A stretch of DNA of 64,000 nt, from NCBI GenBank assembly GCA_014529385.2, contig CM043960.1:79399332-79463331 (forward strand), written 5' to 3'. The position numbers and the translations under genes were made by a program. Positions 12,836 to 23,615 of the stretch are shown here, one piece after another. A model generated the notes under the pieces. The model saw nothing but the letters and a program-made list of their open reading frames with translations, had not been told where the DNA came from and searched no databases. Each line of letters begins with the position of its first letter. The first letter of the stretch is position 1. This DNA comes from Adiantum capillus-veneris (Eukaryota; Streptophyta; Polypodiopsida; Polypodiales; Pteridaceae).

Positions 12836-14029
12836 TTATGTGCTTATTAGCAACATCCTTTTGCCTTTATTGTGAGATAGAGATAGCATCCTTATTTTTT
12901 GGAAAGATTCTTGTAGGTCTCGCCTATACTCATCTACAACGAAGATCTTCCCGTGTACCTTAAGTAGCAGGGGACTTTTAGATCTTCCCTCAATTACCCC
13001 AAAAGGTGCTTTTCCGGTGGAGGTACGTTTAGTGTTATTGTAGGCATACTCCACTAACGGTAAGTACTTCTCCCATTGGGACCTTTGATCTACTTCCGTT
13101 ACATAGGCTTTTAGTAGATCAATAATTGTTAGGTTAACCATTTCACTTTGGCCATCGGTTTGTGGGTGATAGGCCAAAGATAAGTTTAGCCTTGTCCCTA
13201 AATTCTCAAAGAGACCCTTCCAAAAATTATTGGTCATTCTAGGATCTCTATCCGACACTATGGACATTGGCAAGCCATGGTACTTGAAGATTTGTGATAT
13301 GAAGAGGGTTGCCATTTGATGGGCTTTGATAGTCTTTTTGATAGGTATAAATTGAGCTTGTTTGCTGAACCTGTCTACTATCGTGCATATTCTCGTATTC
13401 CCATGGATAGACTTAGGCAATCCAAAGATAAAATCCATGGATATGCTCTCCCATGGTGAATTAGGGATTGGCAAAGGTTGAAGCAATCCAAGTTGCTTCC
13501 CTCTATCAAACTTTGTCTTTTGGCATATCACACATTTAGAAACATACTCTTGTATGTTTGCTTTCATGGCAGGCCAATAGAAATATGTTTCTATCCCTTT
13601 TAGGGTAGACTGAATCCCTCTATGCCCCGCATAAGGAGGAGCATGAGATTCATACATTACTTTCTCACGTAGTGAGTTAGTAACGCATAGTCTATTGCCA
13701 TAGAGAAGATAATCATCTTGTAAGGTAAATGGTTCTTCTTTCTTCACTAGTGCAAGGACTGAAATCACATCTCTAAAATCGGGATCAATAGCGTACTTAT
13801 CTATCATAGAAGATAGATCATTATGAGTTGCTATGGAAACCGCATTCACTCTCGACCGTCTTGAGAGTGCATCAGCTACTTGATTATGCTTGCCAGCAAT
13901 GTGAGCAATATGAAAATGAAATTGCAAAAGAAAATTTTCCCACCTCATTTGTTTGCCGGAGAGCTTGGTCTGTGTCATGAAGTACTTAAGGCTTTGGTGA
14001 TTAGTCCACAGAATGAAAGGAGTCCCCAA
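12836..14029 (-). CDS. Element B RNase H end and integrase core
   Basis: 397 codons. The start carries the end of RNase H (TNHQSLKYFMTQTKLSGKQMRW, then KHNQVADALSRR at about residue 50). Next comes the integrase zinc-binding domain (ESHAPPYAGHRG ... CVICQKTKFD) and the catalytic core, with the DDE residues in MDFIFGLP, SDRDPRM and DGQSEMVN all present. The core looks intact, ending near LPLVEYAYNNT.., and shifts frame before the chromodomain. Integrase joins the cDNA copy to host DNA in the nucleus. Confidence 0.9.
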   Translation of the reverse strand: MGTPFILWTNHQSLKYFMTQTKLSGKQMRWENFLLQFHFHIAHIAGKHNQVADALSRRSRVNAVSIATHNDLSSMIDKYAIDPDFRDVISVLALVKKEEPFTLQDDYLLYGNRLCVTNSLREKVMYESHAPPYAGHRGIQSTLKGIETYFYWPAMKANIQEYVSKCVICQKTKFDRGKQLGLLQPLPIPNSPWESISMDFIFGLPKSIHGNTRICTIVDRFSKQAQFIPIKKTIKAHQMATLFISQIFKYHGLPMSIVSDRDPRMTNNFWKGLFENLGTRLNLSLAYHPQTDGQSEMVNLTIIDLLKAYVTEVDQRSQWEKYLPLVEYAYNNTKRTSTGKAPFGVIEGRSKSPLLLKVHGKIFVVDEYRRDLQESFQKIRMLSLSHNKGKRMLLIST

Positions 14030-14191
14030 TAAATAGTGCTTCCACGAGTCTAAGGTATGTAGAAATGCAAGGATTTCCTTTTCATATATGCCTAGAGCTT
14101 GCTCAACAGGGTCGAGCCTTCGAATTTCGTAGGCTATGACGTGCCCTTCTTGGAGTAAAACAGCTTCAAGGCAATCACCACAAGCGTCGCA

Positions 14192-14976
14192 TTAGACCTC
14201 AAATGGTTTTGAGAGATCCGGCAGTGTAAGCACAGGTTGAGAGATAAGCTTTTCTTTAAGTTTTTTGAAAGCATTTTTCTCCTTGGTAAACCATGTATAC
14301 CTAACGTTTTTCTTTGTTAGGTCATGTAATGGTCCCGCAATTTGTGAGAACTTTCCTATGAAGCATCTATAGTATGCACACATACCTATAAAACTTCTTA
14401 GTTCATGCAAATTCCTTGGATTAGGCCATCCTTTTATTACCTCTAGCTTTGATGGATCCATTTGGATGCCATCTTGGAGATGATGTGACCTAGATACTGA
14501 ATCTCTTGTAAGAAAAACTCATTTTTCTTTCGATTAATATAAAGTTTATTCTCTCGTAAGACTTATAATATTACCTGGAGGTGTTGCTTGTGTTCGTCTA
14601 GTGAGTTAGAGTAGATGATTATATCATCAAAGAACACTCCAGTAAAGGTTCGGTGAGGCCTGAATAGCTTCTCCATCAAGCGATTAAATGTGGCTGGTGC
14701 ATTGGTCAATCCAAAAGCCATGACAATGTATTTGTAAAGACCAAACATAGTGCAAAATGCGGTCTTTACGATGTCTTGATCAACTATCCTTATTTGATGG
14801 TAGCCACTTTTTAGGTCAATCCTACTGAAATAGGTCGACCCTTGTAGCTTATCAAATAGGTCTTCTACCCGTGGAATGGGAAATCTATTCTTGATAGTGG
14901 TCCTATTTAGTGCTCTATAGTCAACAACATACGATATGTGCCATCTTTCTTTTGCACTAGTAACACGGGTGAACAA
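14192..14976 (-). pseudogene. Element B reverse transcriptase and connection domain
   Basis: Two open segments (14976-14563 and 14461-14192) are separated by a frameshift or stop. The first has [46 protein letters not shown] and the catalytic FFDDIIIYS box, with both Asp present. The second has the post-palm region (PNPRNLHELRSFIGMCAYYR) and LTLPDLSKPFEV. RNase H then continues in another frame towards 14029. This is the polymerase that copies element RNA into DNA, and this copy would not give a full product. Confidence 0.85.
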
Positions 14977-15767
14977 AATGAAGATGAGCTAGGCCTAACC
15001 ATGCCCTTCTCAACTAACTCGTGCACTTGCCACATAATCTCCACATGTTGAGCTTGGGAAACTCTATAAGGAGGTTTATTAGGCGGTGAACTGCTTGGAA
15101 GAAGTTCAATCGCATGGTCATCATTGCCTCGTTTAGGAGGTAGTTCACAAGGGATGTCGTCAATAAAAACATCTTGAAATCCCTTGAGAAAATTGGATAA
15201 CTCTAATTCCTTGTAATTTTTTATATTTTCTTTTACTAAAGCATTAGGTTCATTTTGAGAATCTTTAACAAAAATCATGTACATGGAAGTAGAGCTCTTT
15301 ATTGACTTATTGAAAGCTTGTGTATATACAATGGGTATGGTGTTACCCAACTCCTTAGCATCTATGTACATATCTTTTTCCCTGAACCTAAAGTAGATTT
15401 GCCTTTCATAGAATTTAACATTGGCAGATATGCGATCAAACCATGGTGCCCCTAGGATTACATCCTCGTGCTTGAGAGGAGAGATAAAGAAGTCCTCCTT
15501 GTCTACATAGCTTTGGACATGGAGCCTCAATTTCACAATTAAGGGAATGATTGAGGCTTCTTGCCCCTTGAAAGCACCATCGGCGGGTAGGACATCTCCC
15601 ATCTCATAGGCTTGGATGCCTAGCTTGGTGGCCAACTCTGTGGATATGAAATTGTGAGTAGAACTAGGGTCAAAGAGAATGAAAGCATCATGTTCTCTTA
15701 CCTTTCCCCAAGCATGGCATAGAGGAGATCCTTTGTGGTGAGTATCCTCTTCTTGGATTTCGACCAA
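14907..15767 (-). CDS. Element B protease and N-terminal RT
   Basis: 286 codons. A retropepsin-like domain occupies residues about 17-130. The active-site region reads ILFDPSSTHNFIS, where the catalytic Asp (residue 33) is kept but the usual DSG/DTG is DPS. The second motif is VILGAPW. Residues about 200-280 are the RT start (SSPPNKPPYRVSQAQ, EKGMVRPSSSSFCSPVLLVQKKDG). The frame then shifts just after KDGTYRM, which would end pol here. Confidence 0.85.
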   Translation of the reverse strand: MVEIQEEDTHHKGSPLCHAWGKVREHDAFILFDPSSTHNFISTELATKLGIQAYEMGDVLPADGAFKGQEASIIPLIVKLRLHVQSYVDKEDFFISPLKHEDVILGAPWFDRISANVKFYERQIYFRFREKDMYIDAKELGNTIPIVYTQAFNKSIKSSTSMYMIFVKDSQNEPNALVKENIKNYKELELSNFLKGFQDVFIDDIPCELPPKRGNDDHAIELLPSSSPPNKPPYRVSQAQHVEIMWQVHELVEKGMVRPSSSSFCSPVLLVQKKDGTYRMLLTIEH

Positions 15768-15769
15768 GG

Positions 15770-17301
15770 TAGCTCTAGGAGGCTCATTTTGTGTATTCTT
15801 GTGGGGACAAGCACGATAGGTATGCCCTTTCTCCCCGCACTTGAAACAGCGGTTATTATTACGATAACGCTCTAGCTCTTCAGGAGAGAGTTTATTTTTA
15901 CCTTTATAAACTCCCTTCTCTTTAGCTTTGTTGTTGTTGGCGTTGCCTTTAGGAGACTTTTGGACATTGTACTTCCCCTTGGGCTTGTTATTATGGTCCT
16001 TGTTCTTTGTGGGCTTAAGATTTCTCTTAGCCCCTTGTTGGAAATTGATTCATGAAGCCACCATGGTATGGTGTATGACCACAGATATGGTGCGTGGCCT
16101 TTGAGAGTTGACATACTCCGCCATATCTTTAGTTAAACGCGCACAAAATTGTTGTTTTTGCTCTCAAAATCCATCTTTTTGAAGACAGCAGCTTTGAGAT
16201 GTAAGTCCCAAAACTTGTCTACATATTTGTAAATAGATTCGTAGGGAGAGAGGTTCAAGCTTCGCCATTCGGTGAGTACTTTGTCTTTGGCATCGGTAGC
16301 CAAAAACTACTTCATGATGGAAACTCTTAAAGATTTCCATGTTCGTGGAGCTTCACCGTTTGCCCGTAGGCTAGGCCACCATTGCATGACGGACTTTTGA
16401 AAATTCATAGCTACATGGCGTAGCTTAGAGGACTCTGTGAAGCCCTCATCTCCAAACGCCGCATCAAATTGTTGGATGAAGGCCAAGACTTTGTCCGTAG
16501 CACCAAAGGTGCCATCATAGGTAAGGAAAGAAATGTTCTTTCATCCATCTTTGAACTTTTTGAGCTTGGACGACCTCTTCCTATGGCCTCTTCTTTTAGG
16601 TGGTTCAAAAGCTGCACCATCACTTTCTTCAGAAGAGGAAGAGTATGAGGAGGATGGAGAAGAGGGTGACCTGTTTCTTGCCTTTTTATTCCGTTGTTCC
16701 TCCTTGTCTACACCATCACTTTCTTCATAAGAGGAAGAGGATGAAGAATATGGAGAAGAGGGTGACCTCTTTCTCGACTTTTTCTTCTCTTGTTTTCTGT
16801 CGTCCCTCTTTGAATTATGGTGTACAGAAGTGTGTGATGTTCTTCTCCGTTTAGGGGGTGCTGGAGAGGGTTTTTCCCGTCGTCTTCATGGAGCCATCTC
16901 CACCGAGGTGGCAGGAGACTCACTTATTTCTCGTTCTTTTGGTGGGGGCTCTACCATTGAAACTTGAGTTCTCCTTTGGGAAGGAGATGCATCGCCAAGT
17001 AGTAGATTTTTGTTGAGCCCTTCATACAGATCCTCTTCTTCTTCCCTTATCGGAGAGGCCCCTCTTTTGGAAGTCCTCACAAGGAGGCTTCCTAGGTACT
17101 CTCTCTTCTTGGTGGGGAGTTTGGAGAATCCCATGAGCACGTAGCTACCGTTGCACTTCACTTTGGAGGGATGGATTTCCCATGGCTTGTTGAAGCCTGG
17201 TAACAAGGTAATTCAAGCATAGGGGCATCATTAGTAGCGTGTTCATTAGCAAAATCAAAGCTATCAACATTAATTTCACTCTCTTTATTATTGTCAGCCA
17301 T
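15770..17301 (-). pseudogene. Element B gag
   Basis: The likely start is the minus-strand ATG at 17301 (MADNNKESEINVDSF). The reading passes through a Ser/Glu-rich N-terminal region, a capsid-like part (NFQKSVMQWWPSLRANGEAP) around 16400-16300, and a zinc knuckle at 15848-15807 (CFKCGEKGHTYRAC, spacing CX2CX4HX4C). Several frameshifts and in-frame stops break it. Gag packages element RNA in cytoplasmic particles. Confidence 0.75.
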
Positions 17302-17698
17302 TCTAACAACTTTTAGGTGTAAAATTTTAAGTGTACTTTGGCACTTCAAGCCCTAGTTGCTACTCCTCTTAACCCCTTTAGAAAAGCACTCAAGTTCCTG
17401 TACCCGTGGCTCGAATATCATTAATTGCAAGGAATAGAAGAGAGGGTCTTTCACCACCAAAACAGTACTGGCTCCTGTCTAGCTTCAAATAGATCAATAG
17501 TGGTTAAGCCATAGGCAAGCCCCGTAGGACTCCACTATTAGACCATAGCTCTCGACAATGCCCCGTTATCTGCACAAAGCAGGTGCACTGCAAGGCTAAA
17601 AAATCCCTATTCTACTTACTCAATTGCAATTAATAATGCCAACCATTTATAGTCAGCTTGAGGACCTCTCTTCTTGAGCAAGAAAAGAGAAACCTTGT

Positions 17699-17710
17699 GC
17701 TCTGATACCA
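17699..17710 (-). other. Element B primer-binding site
   Basis: The minus strand reads TGGTATCAGAGC, complementary to the 3' end of plant initiator tRNA-Met. It lies one base inside the right-hand LTR, which makes that the 5' LTR and fixes the element's orientation. Confidence 0.9.
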
Positions 17711-17711
17711 A

Positions 17712-18450
17712 TGTAACATTTCATGGTCTAGTAACTTGTGTGTAGCAGAAAATAGCATAGACATAGTGAGCATTTCATTAAGAATAGATTCCTAATGAGC
17801 ATAGCAAGAGTGCTTGGATGGAGAGAGCAACAAAAGCATAATACCTAGTTAGATAGGCATGAACAATACTTCAAAAAGAGAGAGAAATTAAGCTATTGAC
17901 AACAGTTGAGGACCGGATTTACATGGAGTTGGTCCCCCCTCAAAAAGGCTTTTTATTATAGGCTTCCCCCATCAAAGGAGACATTTTAATACAATGCTTT
18001 GTGTTCCTTCAATAACTTGCCGGTGCAATGAAGATGGAAGCTTCAAGCACCAAGCTTGCACTTGAAAACACAACATCAATTCCCTCACGGTCTCAGACCC
18101 AAGACCTCACACACCTTCGAAGATGGTGAGAGCTAGCGGGGTATGAGAGTAGATCGAGAGGAAGAAGGAGTATTCTTAAGAGAAAGAAGTATGTCTCATC
18201 ACATGTCACTCTTAATAGCTTAGCATAGCTTAGTAATTGGCATGGTAGAGGACATGAGCATGCATTGGAGCTTGGCTCTTGGTTGGATTTGCATCACAAA
18301 GCCAAGAGTTGTTGGTGTAGGCCTCCCTTCTCACAAGCTTGGAGTAGATGATGAGCTTTCCATTAAAGCTTGAGAAGGAGATAGTCTTCTTTACTTCACA
18401 CATGAGCTACTGTGAGTGTATGTGTGTGTGATAATGCCTTGCAAAAATCA

Positions 18451-18502
<52 letters not shown>

Positions 18503-19155
18503 TCGACCCCTCTTGCTATTTGCTCATGCCGGCATCCTATTAGCCCCTGCAAAGCTTAGCCAATGACAATTCAGAAGCATAAGTGATAGCCTTGTGACAT
18601 GTGTCCCCCTTTCCCCTTTTGTGAGAGCTGTAGGTATTTAAATAATGCAATTAAACTCTCACTGGACCTCTTAGTCTTCGGGCCAATAGGAATCAGGCAA
18701 GCCATTGGGCTGTTGAATGCTCATTGGACCCCTTGGGAGACTGCCCAATAGTCTTATAGAGAGCTTAACTTCTATTAGTTCTTTTATCAAGTGTTTTTAA
18801 ATGAATTAAACTAAATTTATTCTAGCCTAAAATTCGCATTGGTCCACCTCTATGGCCATCCAATAGTATCTGAATGCACCTTGGGGGCAACTAGGGTAGG
18901 AAGCTGACATGTGTCCACTATGCCCTTTGTGTAAAGGGAGCTTGGAAGAGTGTGTGTGTGTTTCTCTCTCATCCCCTACAAATTGGGATCGTCCCCTCCT
19001 TCCTAGGGATGTGGGAAGACGTTTTAGTCTTCCCCATGACCATCCAATTCCCCCACACTTTGGCCGTTGGACATTACCTTTGAATTTTGGAACCTTAGCA
19101 TTTTGGAAGTCTTAATGGGCTGAACCTTAGGGTCTTTGAAGCCCATTGATGCACA
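17712..19155 (-). repeat. Element B 5' LTR (right)
   Basis: 1444 bp, TG/CA bounded, next to the primer-binding site. It holds a CT microsatellite at about 18454-18499 that is short in the other LTR, and a short GT tract where the other LTR is expanded. A duplicated-looking phrase near 18690 (AATAGGAATCAGGCAAGCCA) is partly missing from the left copy. Confidence 0.9.
18454..18499. repeat. (CT)n microsatellite
   Basis: About 23 CT units in the right LTR of element B. The left LTR has only about four at the matching place (around 11085). Confidence 0.95.
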
Positions 19156-20281
19156 TTGCTAGACTTTGTTCCAGATTGTTTGAACAACTATAGGTACAGG
19201 TAGCAAATCTGCCTAATACACAACTTGCCAGACATACCAAGCCTTGAACAAATTTCTAGAGTTGGCTTTGGCAGTTTGCTATATGATACTATTGTACAAA
19301 AACTGTGTGATGTTGATACTAGCGTCTAGGTTCTAAACCTTGGCCAACAACATCACAAATAGTTTCTTTGACAAATAAGTTGGGTTATTCTTTAAACTGA
19401 TGGTCTCAGCAATAAATTGATATACCGCAATGTGTTCCAATGCTGCTACTAGAATGCCTTGAGCACCATCTTTGCGTTTCTTCCTGGCTTGGTCGTCTTC
19501 TCTCAAAAAATGGCTTTCATCGGTCGTTGTTGGTGTGGTTTTTTGAGAATTTGGGAGTCTGAAAACATGTTCCAACTCTCTAGGTGTCAAATCCAGTTCC
19601 CTTCCATTGACAACATGGTACCTTTGTCCGCCTGGTATGAAGCTAGTACCTGTGTAATCTATCCATCAAATGGAAGTGCCGTAGCCTCTTTAATGACTTC
19701 TAGACCCCATAACTTGAGCAAAGCTTACTCGTTCTCTTGAAACATGTACTTAGCTATTTTACTGTGTTGAACCACTCCTAAAGACTTTGTAAGCGATGCC
19801 TTAAGGCTCTCTGTGTCTACTATCATCTTGTTGAGGGTTTCTTGCATGCTCTGTGGCTTTGATTTTCTTCCCATACACGACTCACAGGCAAAGAGGTTTC
19901 AGGTGAAGATGACTTACTTGTGGTAGCTATCGTGAATGAATCGTTCAAAGAGTAACGAGGCGCCTCAGGAAGAGTTATTGTCAAAGGTGTATGCAGAGAT
20001 GAAGCATTCAATCAACTCAAAGCGTGCTCTTCAGGTTGCAAAGCAAGTGGCCCTAGAGGTTGTAAGTAAAATGTTGATGGGCAAACCCGTCGCATAGTTC
20101 TACGTATCCTCGCCATGAATGCTCCACTCAATGCCCACCCTTGATCTCTGCGTTCTATTTGCGACGTATCAAACATGCATTGGCTTGTCCGATTGATCAT
20201 TACTGGCAAGATTCATTTTGGGATTTGTTGCGTTTCCCACTTGTGACTTGTCGGTGATATTGATGGTGTGGTTGTATGTGA
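19156..20281 (-). pseudogene. Element A extra 3' ORF region, proximal part
   Basis: Minus-strand segments at 20209-20012, 20011-19823 and 19590-19333 follow pol. The first two share pol's reading frame and are separated from it and from each other only by single stops, so they may once have been a pol C-terminal extension. The third is helical and basic (ARKKRKDGAQ, then AALEHIAVYQFIAETISLKN). None shows a domain I recognise. The region probably continued into 10335-7816 before element B landed. Confidence 0.45.
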
Positions 20282-22790
20282 CTAAGACTGAACTGGTCGG
20301 ATGGCTGGAATCTGTACTGGTGTTGGAATTTTTGACCCTTGTTGGAAGACTGAAATCGGTACTGGTACTGACTTCTTTACTGGTTGCATAATAGGCCTGA
20401 TGTTGAACAAGTCCATTAGTTCCTCTTCTGGTTTTGGTACTGTTTCAACTAGAATCTCTTCTGCTCTGGAAGAATATAACTTGTTCTTGGCCCCATTGTA
20501 GACTTTAGGCAACTGTAAACCCGAAAAATCTCTTACTCTCCCATTAGAGAATACCCAATCTACCTCATAGGGTCCCGACCAAGCTATTTTCAAATTCAGC
20601 TTCCTTGGTCCCAATTTGGACTGGTACAACAATACTAAATCACCTCTCTTGAACTCTCTAACCTTGATCCAACTGTCATGCCAATGCTTTACCTTGTTCT
20701 AGTAAATTCCTCTATCTTATCTCATCCACCTGCAGCAATTCATCCAATCCTTGTTTCAAATTCTGATTAAAATCTATCCCATGCTTTACCTTGTTCCCGT
20801 AATGCTCTCTGTCTTATCTCATACAACAATTCATCCAGTCATCGTTTCAAATTCTGATTAAAATCTATCCCATGCTCAACTACCAGTCGTAAGCTTGGAA
20901 TGACGAATTCCATTGGCACTACTGCTTCTGTTCCATAAACCAACTTAAATGGCGTCATTCCCGTAGTGACCTTGTAAGCATTACAGTATGCCCATAATGT
21001 TGTTTGAAGTTTGTCATCCCATTGATGTGGTTTCTTCTGAACAATTTTAGTGAGAATTGTTTTGATTGTTTTATTGTTGCTTTCAACCTAGCCATTACAT
21101 AAGGGATAATACGGTGTTGATTTCCTATGTTTGACTGAAAATATCTCCATTGTGTCATTAATGAAATGAGTGCCTTGTCCTGACATTATCTCAATAGGAT
21201 AGCCATATTGACATAAAATATTCTCATAAAAGAATAAGGCTGTAGACTTGGCAGTGTTGTTTGGAAGTGCTTTAGCCTCCACCCATTTGATTACATAACA
21301 TGTAGCCATAATGATGTATTTATCCTTTCTAGGAGTCACCTTCTTGAATGGTCCCATAAAATAGAGTCCTCGTTTCATAAATACTCTCAATGGTTGTATT
21401 GGAGTCAGAGGTGTCATATCAGCTGCTGTAGGCCTACCCATCCTTTGACATAGACCACAGGTTTTACAAAAAGTTCTAACACCAGCCATCATTGATTGCC
21501 ACCATAATCCTGCTTGAAGAAATTTCTTATAAGTGATGTCAATTGAGAATGGCCTCCTGCATCTCTAGTGTGGGCCTCAGTAACAACTTGCATTCGTCCT
21601 TTTAATGGCACACATCGCCAAAGCACACCATCAATACCCAACCTGTAAAGTGATCCAACAATGATGGTGAATTTCAGACTCCGTATAATCAGTGCCTTTT
21701 TATTGTTCTGAGACCATCTTCTGGGAATTTGCCTAGCTGAAGGAAATCATACACTTCCTGACATTCTAGATTAGGCTCTTCCTCATCTGTGCTGTGAAAT
21801 AATTCAACATCTATTGGATCGTCTCTCAAAGGTGTTTCTGAATAGCCTTCAATGCTTTTGGAAAGGAAATCAGCTTGGCAATGTGTTTTGCCTGGTTTGT
21901 GGAAAATCTTGAATTCAAATTCCATTAAAAACATCATCCACTTAATTAGCCTCCTTGTATAATTACTTTATTGATTAGAAACATTAAAGCCTAATGATAA
22001 ACATAGAAGTAAAAACAGCTTGCCCAGTGGATAATGCTTGAATTTTGTGGCACTGAATACCATTCCGAGTGCTTCTCTTTTTGTAGTTGAATAGCCCTGT
22101 TCAGCTGTACTGAACCTTCGACTAACGAAGCAGACTGGATACTCTGTCTTCTCATCGGGCTGAGCCAGTATAGCCCCCATCGCCATACCTGAAGCATCCA
22201 CATGTATGTGAAATATAACATCCCAGTTAGGCTGACGAAGGACTGGCTTTCTGCTAATTTCATCTTTTAGGCACTGAAAACTTCGTTCACATTCCTCAGT
22301 CAGGATGAACTTGTTCCCTTTCTTTGTTAGTTCATATATGGGTAATGCCTTGGCTGCAAACATATGAACAAATCTTTGATAGAAATGTATGTATCCCGAA
22401 AATGAACTTAATTATGAAACAATGGTAGGTGCTCTGGCTTGCTGAATACTCGTAGTTTTATCTTCAGCCATCTCAATGCTATTTCTTGAGACAATATGGC
22501 CCAATAGTTGACCCTTCCAAACCATAAAAACAGATTTGAATTGATTTAAATAGACCCTCTTCTCCCTGCACCCTCAAAGACCATTTCTAGAAACAATAAA
22601 TGCATTTCTTCAGTCGAAAAGACAGTAAAGTTGTCCACGAAAATGGCCAGAAACTTATGCAAACATTCACTAAAAATTTCGATCATGCATCTCTGAAAAG
22701 TTGTTGGAGCATTACAAAGTCCAAATGACATTACCAAATACATAAATGCTCCCCATTCAATGATGAATGTTGTTTTGGCCAAAAGCATAT
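20282..22790 (-). pseudogene. Element A pol (RT remnant, RNase H, integrase)
   Basis: The RT remnant has VMSFGLCNAPTTFQRCM and IFVDNFTVFS, where the catalytic DD pair has become DN. RNase H is at about 22363-22000 (HIHVDASGMAMGAILAQ, YPVCFVSRRF, STTKREALGMVFSATKFKHY), then KPGKTHCQADFLSKS. Integrase at 21492-21088 has the zinc motif CKTCGLCQR, and GLYFMGPF where the first catalytic Asp is expected (Tyr instead). It also has MSGQGTHF where the second is expected (Gly instead), while the Glu motif CNGQVESNNK is kept. The C-terminal part at 20632-20282 (LGPRKLNLKIAWSGPYEV) matches the integrase GPY module. Catalytic losses and stops show an old dead copy. Confidence 0.8.
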
Positions 22791-23074
22791 AGCTACATGT
22801 GTAGCAAGGTAGGGGTAGAGTGCAATCGAAAAGACATTCATGCCTAGCATTAGTACAAGAGGGAAGAAGACTTGCATCGATAAATGTGAGCGAAATTATT
22901 ACTATAGACAAGATGAAGACTTCACGCCGTGGACCTTCTAAAATGTTTAACCATTCATATGAGCGCATTCAATACAATGGGCCCTTTGGCTGAAGAAAAA
23001 TTCAAACTCACATAGCCTAAAAATACACACGAAACAAACTATCTCCTACACATTGCATACTCCTTCAGTAAAAG
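22791..23074. other. Sequence joining element A remnant to host-like region
   Basis: RT similarity on the minus strand stops near 22790. The sequence to the right has no recognised domain. This is the truncation point of element A. Confidence 0.4.
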
Positions 23075-23152
23075 GATCGGGGGATTCGAACTTGCCTACT
23101 AATTCAATACAGCTTCAATGCTAACTCCTTAACCACTCATGCTACATGAGCT
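23075..23152 (-). ncRNA. tRNA-Ser-like sequence (SINE head or tRNA pseudogene)
   Basis: The minus strand carries GTAGCATGAGTGGTTAAGG (box A and D-arm region, 23127-23145) and AGTTCGAATCC (box B and T-arm, 23082-23092), spaced about 45 nt apart with a long variable region as in class II tRNAs. The order of motifs follows tRNA-Ser (GAGTGGTTAAGGAG ... TTGAA ... GTTCGAATCC), and the anticodon region resembles TGA. The acceptor and anticodon stems pair poorly, so a working tRNA is unlikely. A tRNA-derived SINE head or decayed tRNA gene fits better. Confidence 0.55.
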
Positions 23153-23534
23153 TCATTGATGCCCCAACTCCCCCAACAAATAGAAAAAACGATCGCGCAT
23201 GCAGCTCTATGCAGCAAGGACTTGCTGCCGCCTCAGGCTAGAGCGGCTGCCAATAGCCACATCCCCCCCCCCCCGCCCTCCCAATAATTAAAAAAAAAAA
23301 ACCGTTGTCCGTTGATGCTCACTCCCTGGTAGCATTGTTGGACCTTGCACCGCCTCCAGCTTAACTTTAATCTTTAAACTTAGGGCATCTCTTGTGAGTC
23401 CGCCTTTTCCCACATACTCCTTTCTCCTCGTCCTCCTACTACTACTGGTAGCGTTGGTATTATATTCATTTCATTGTGAGATTCCTCTAGATTCCCTTCG
23501 AATTTAGAACCCTCTCTCTCTTTCTCTACAAAAG

Positions 23535-23615
23535 GGATGCTCAGGATTCGAACACGCACAACCTGCAAAAGAATCACGTGCAGCAACTCTGCTAGCCAAT
23601 CCGCCACTCCAATTT
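23535..23615 (-). ncRNA. Second tRNA-like sequence (SINE head)
   Basis: On the minus strand, GGAGTGGCGGATTGGCTAGC (about 23610-23590) resembles a box A region, and GTGTTCGAATCC (23555-23544) matches box B. The spacing suits an RNA polymerase III internal promoter. A clear cloverleaf does not form. It has the same orientation as the tRNA-Ser-like sequence 450 bp away, and the bodies that follow the two heads look unrelated. Confidence 0.45.

Larger units (their letters stand above)
10336..19155 (-). mobile_element. Element B: chromovirus (Ty3/gypsy), nearly full length
   Basis: Two LTRs (10336-11803 and 17712-19155) flank an internal region that reads on the minus strand in the order PBS, gag, zinc knuckle, protease, RT, RNase H, integrase, chromodomain, 3' leader. 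The C-terminal chromodomain places it in the chromovirus branch of Ty3/gypsy. Gag and pol carry several frameshifts and stops, so the copy is not autonomous. The LTRs look about 95% or more alike outside microsatellites, so insertion is moderately recent. No matching 5-bp duplication flanks it (CCAGC left, TTGCT right). Confidence 0.9.
7136..22790 (-). mobile_element. Element A: Tat/Athila-like Ty3/gypsy element, 5' truncated, split by element B
   Basis: Reading on the minus strand from right to left: reverse transcriptase remnant (about 22790-22560), RNase H (about 22363-21700), integrase (about 21560-20900), a pol C-terminal region (20632-20282), a long unrecognised 3' region (20281-19156 and 10335-7816), a polypurine tract (7512-7523) and an LTR (about 7136-7511). 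The RT and integrase motifs (SFGLCNAPTTFQR; GTHF..; CNGQVESNNK) resemble the non-chromovirus Tat/Athila branch, not the chromoviruses elsewhere in the window. RT homology stops abruptly upstream near 22790 and no 5' LTR or gag is found, so the element is truncated. Element B occupies 10336-19155. That the two halves are one element is inferred from orientation and order, because no target duplication is visible around B. Confidence 0.6.

Noticed and set aside
23075-23152. Functional tRNA-Ser gene
   Set aside because: Boxes A and B fit, but the acceptor and anticodon stems do not pair properly.
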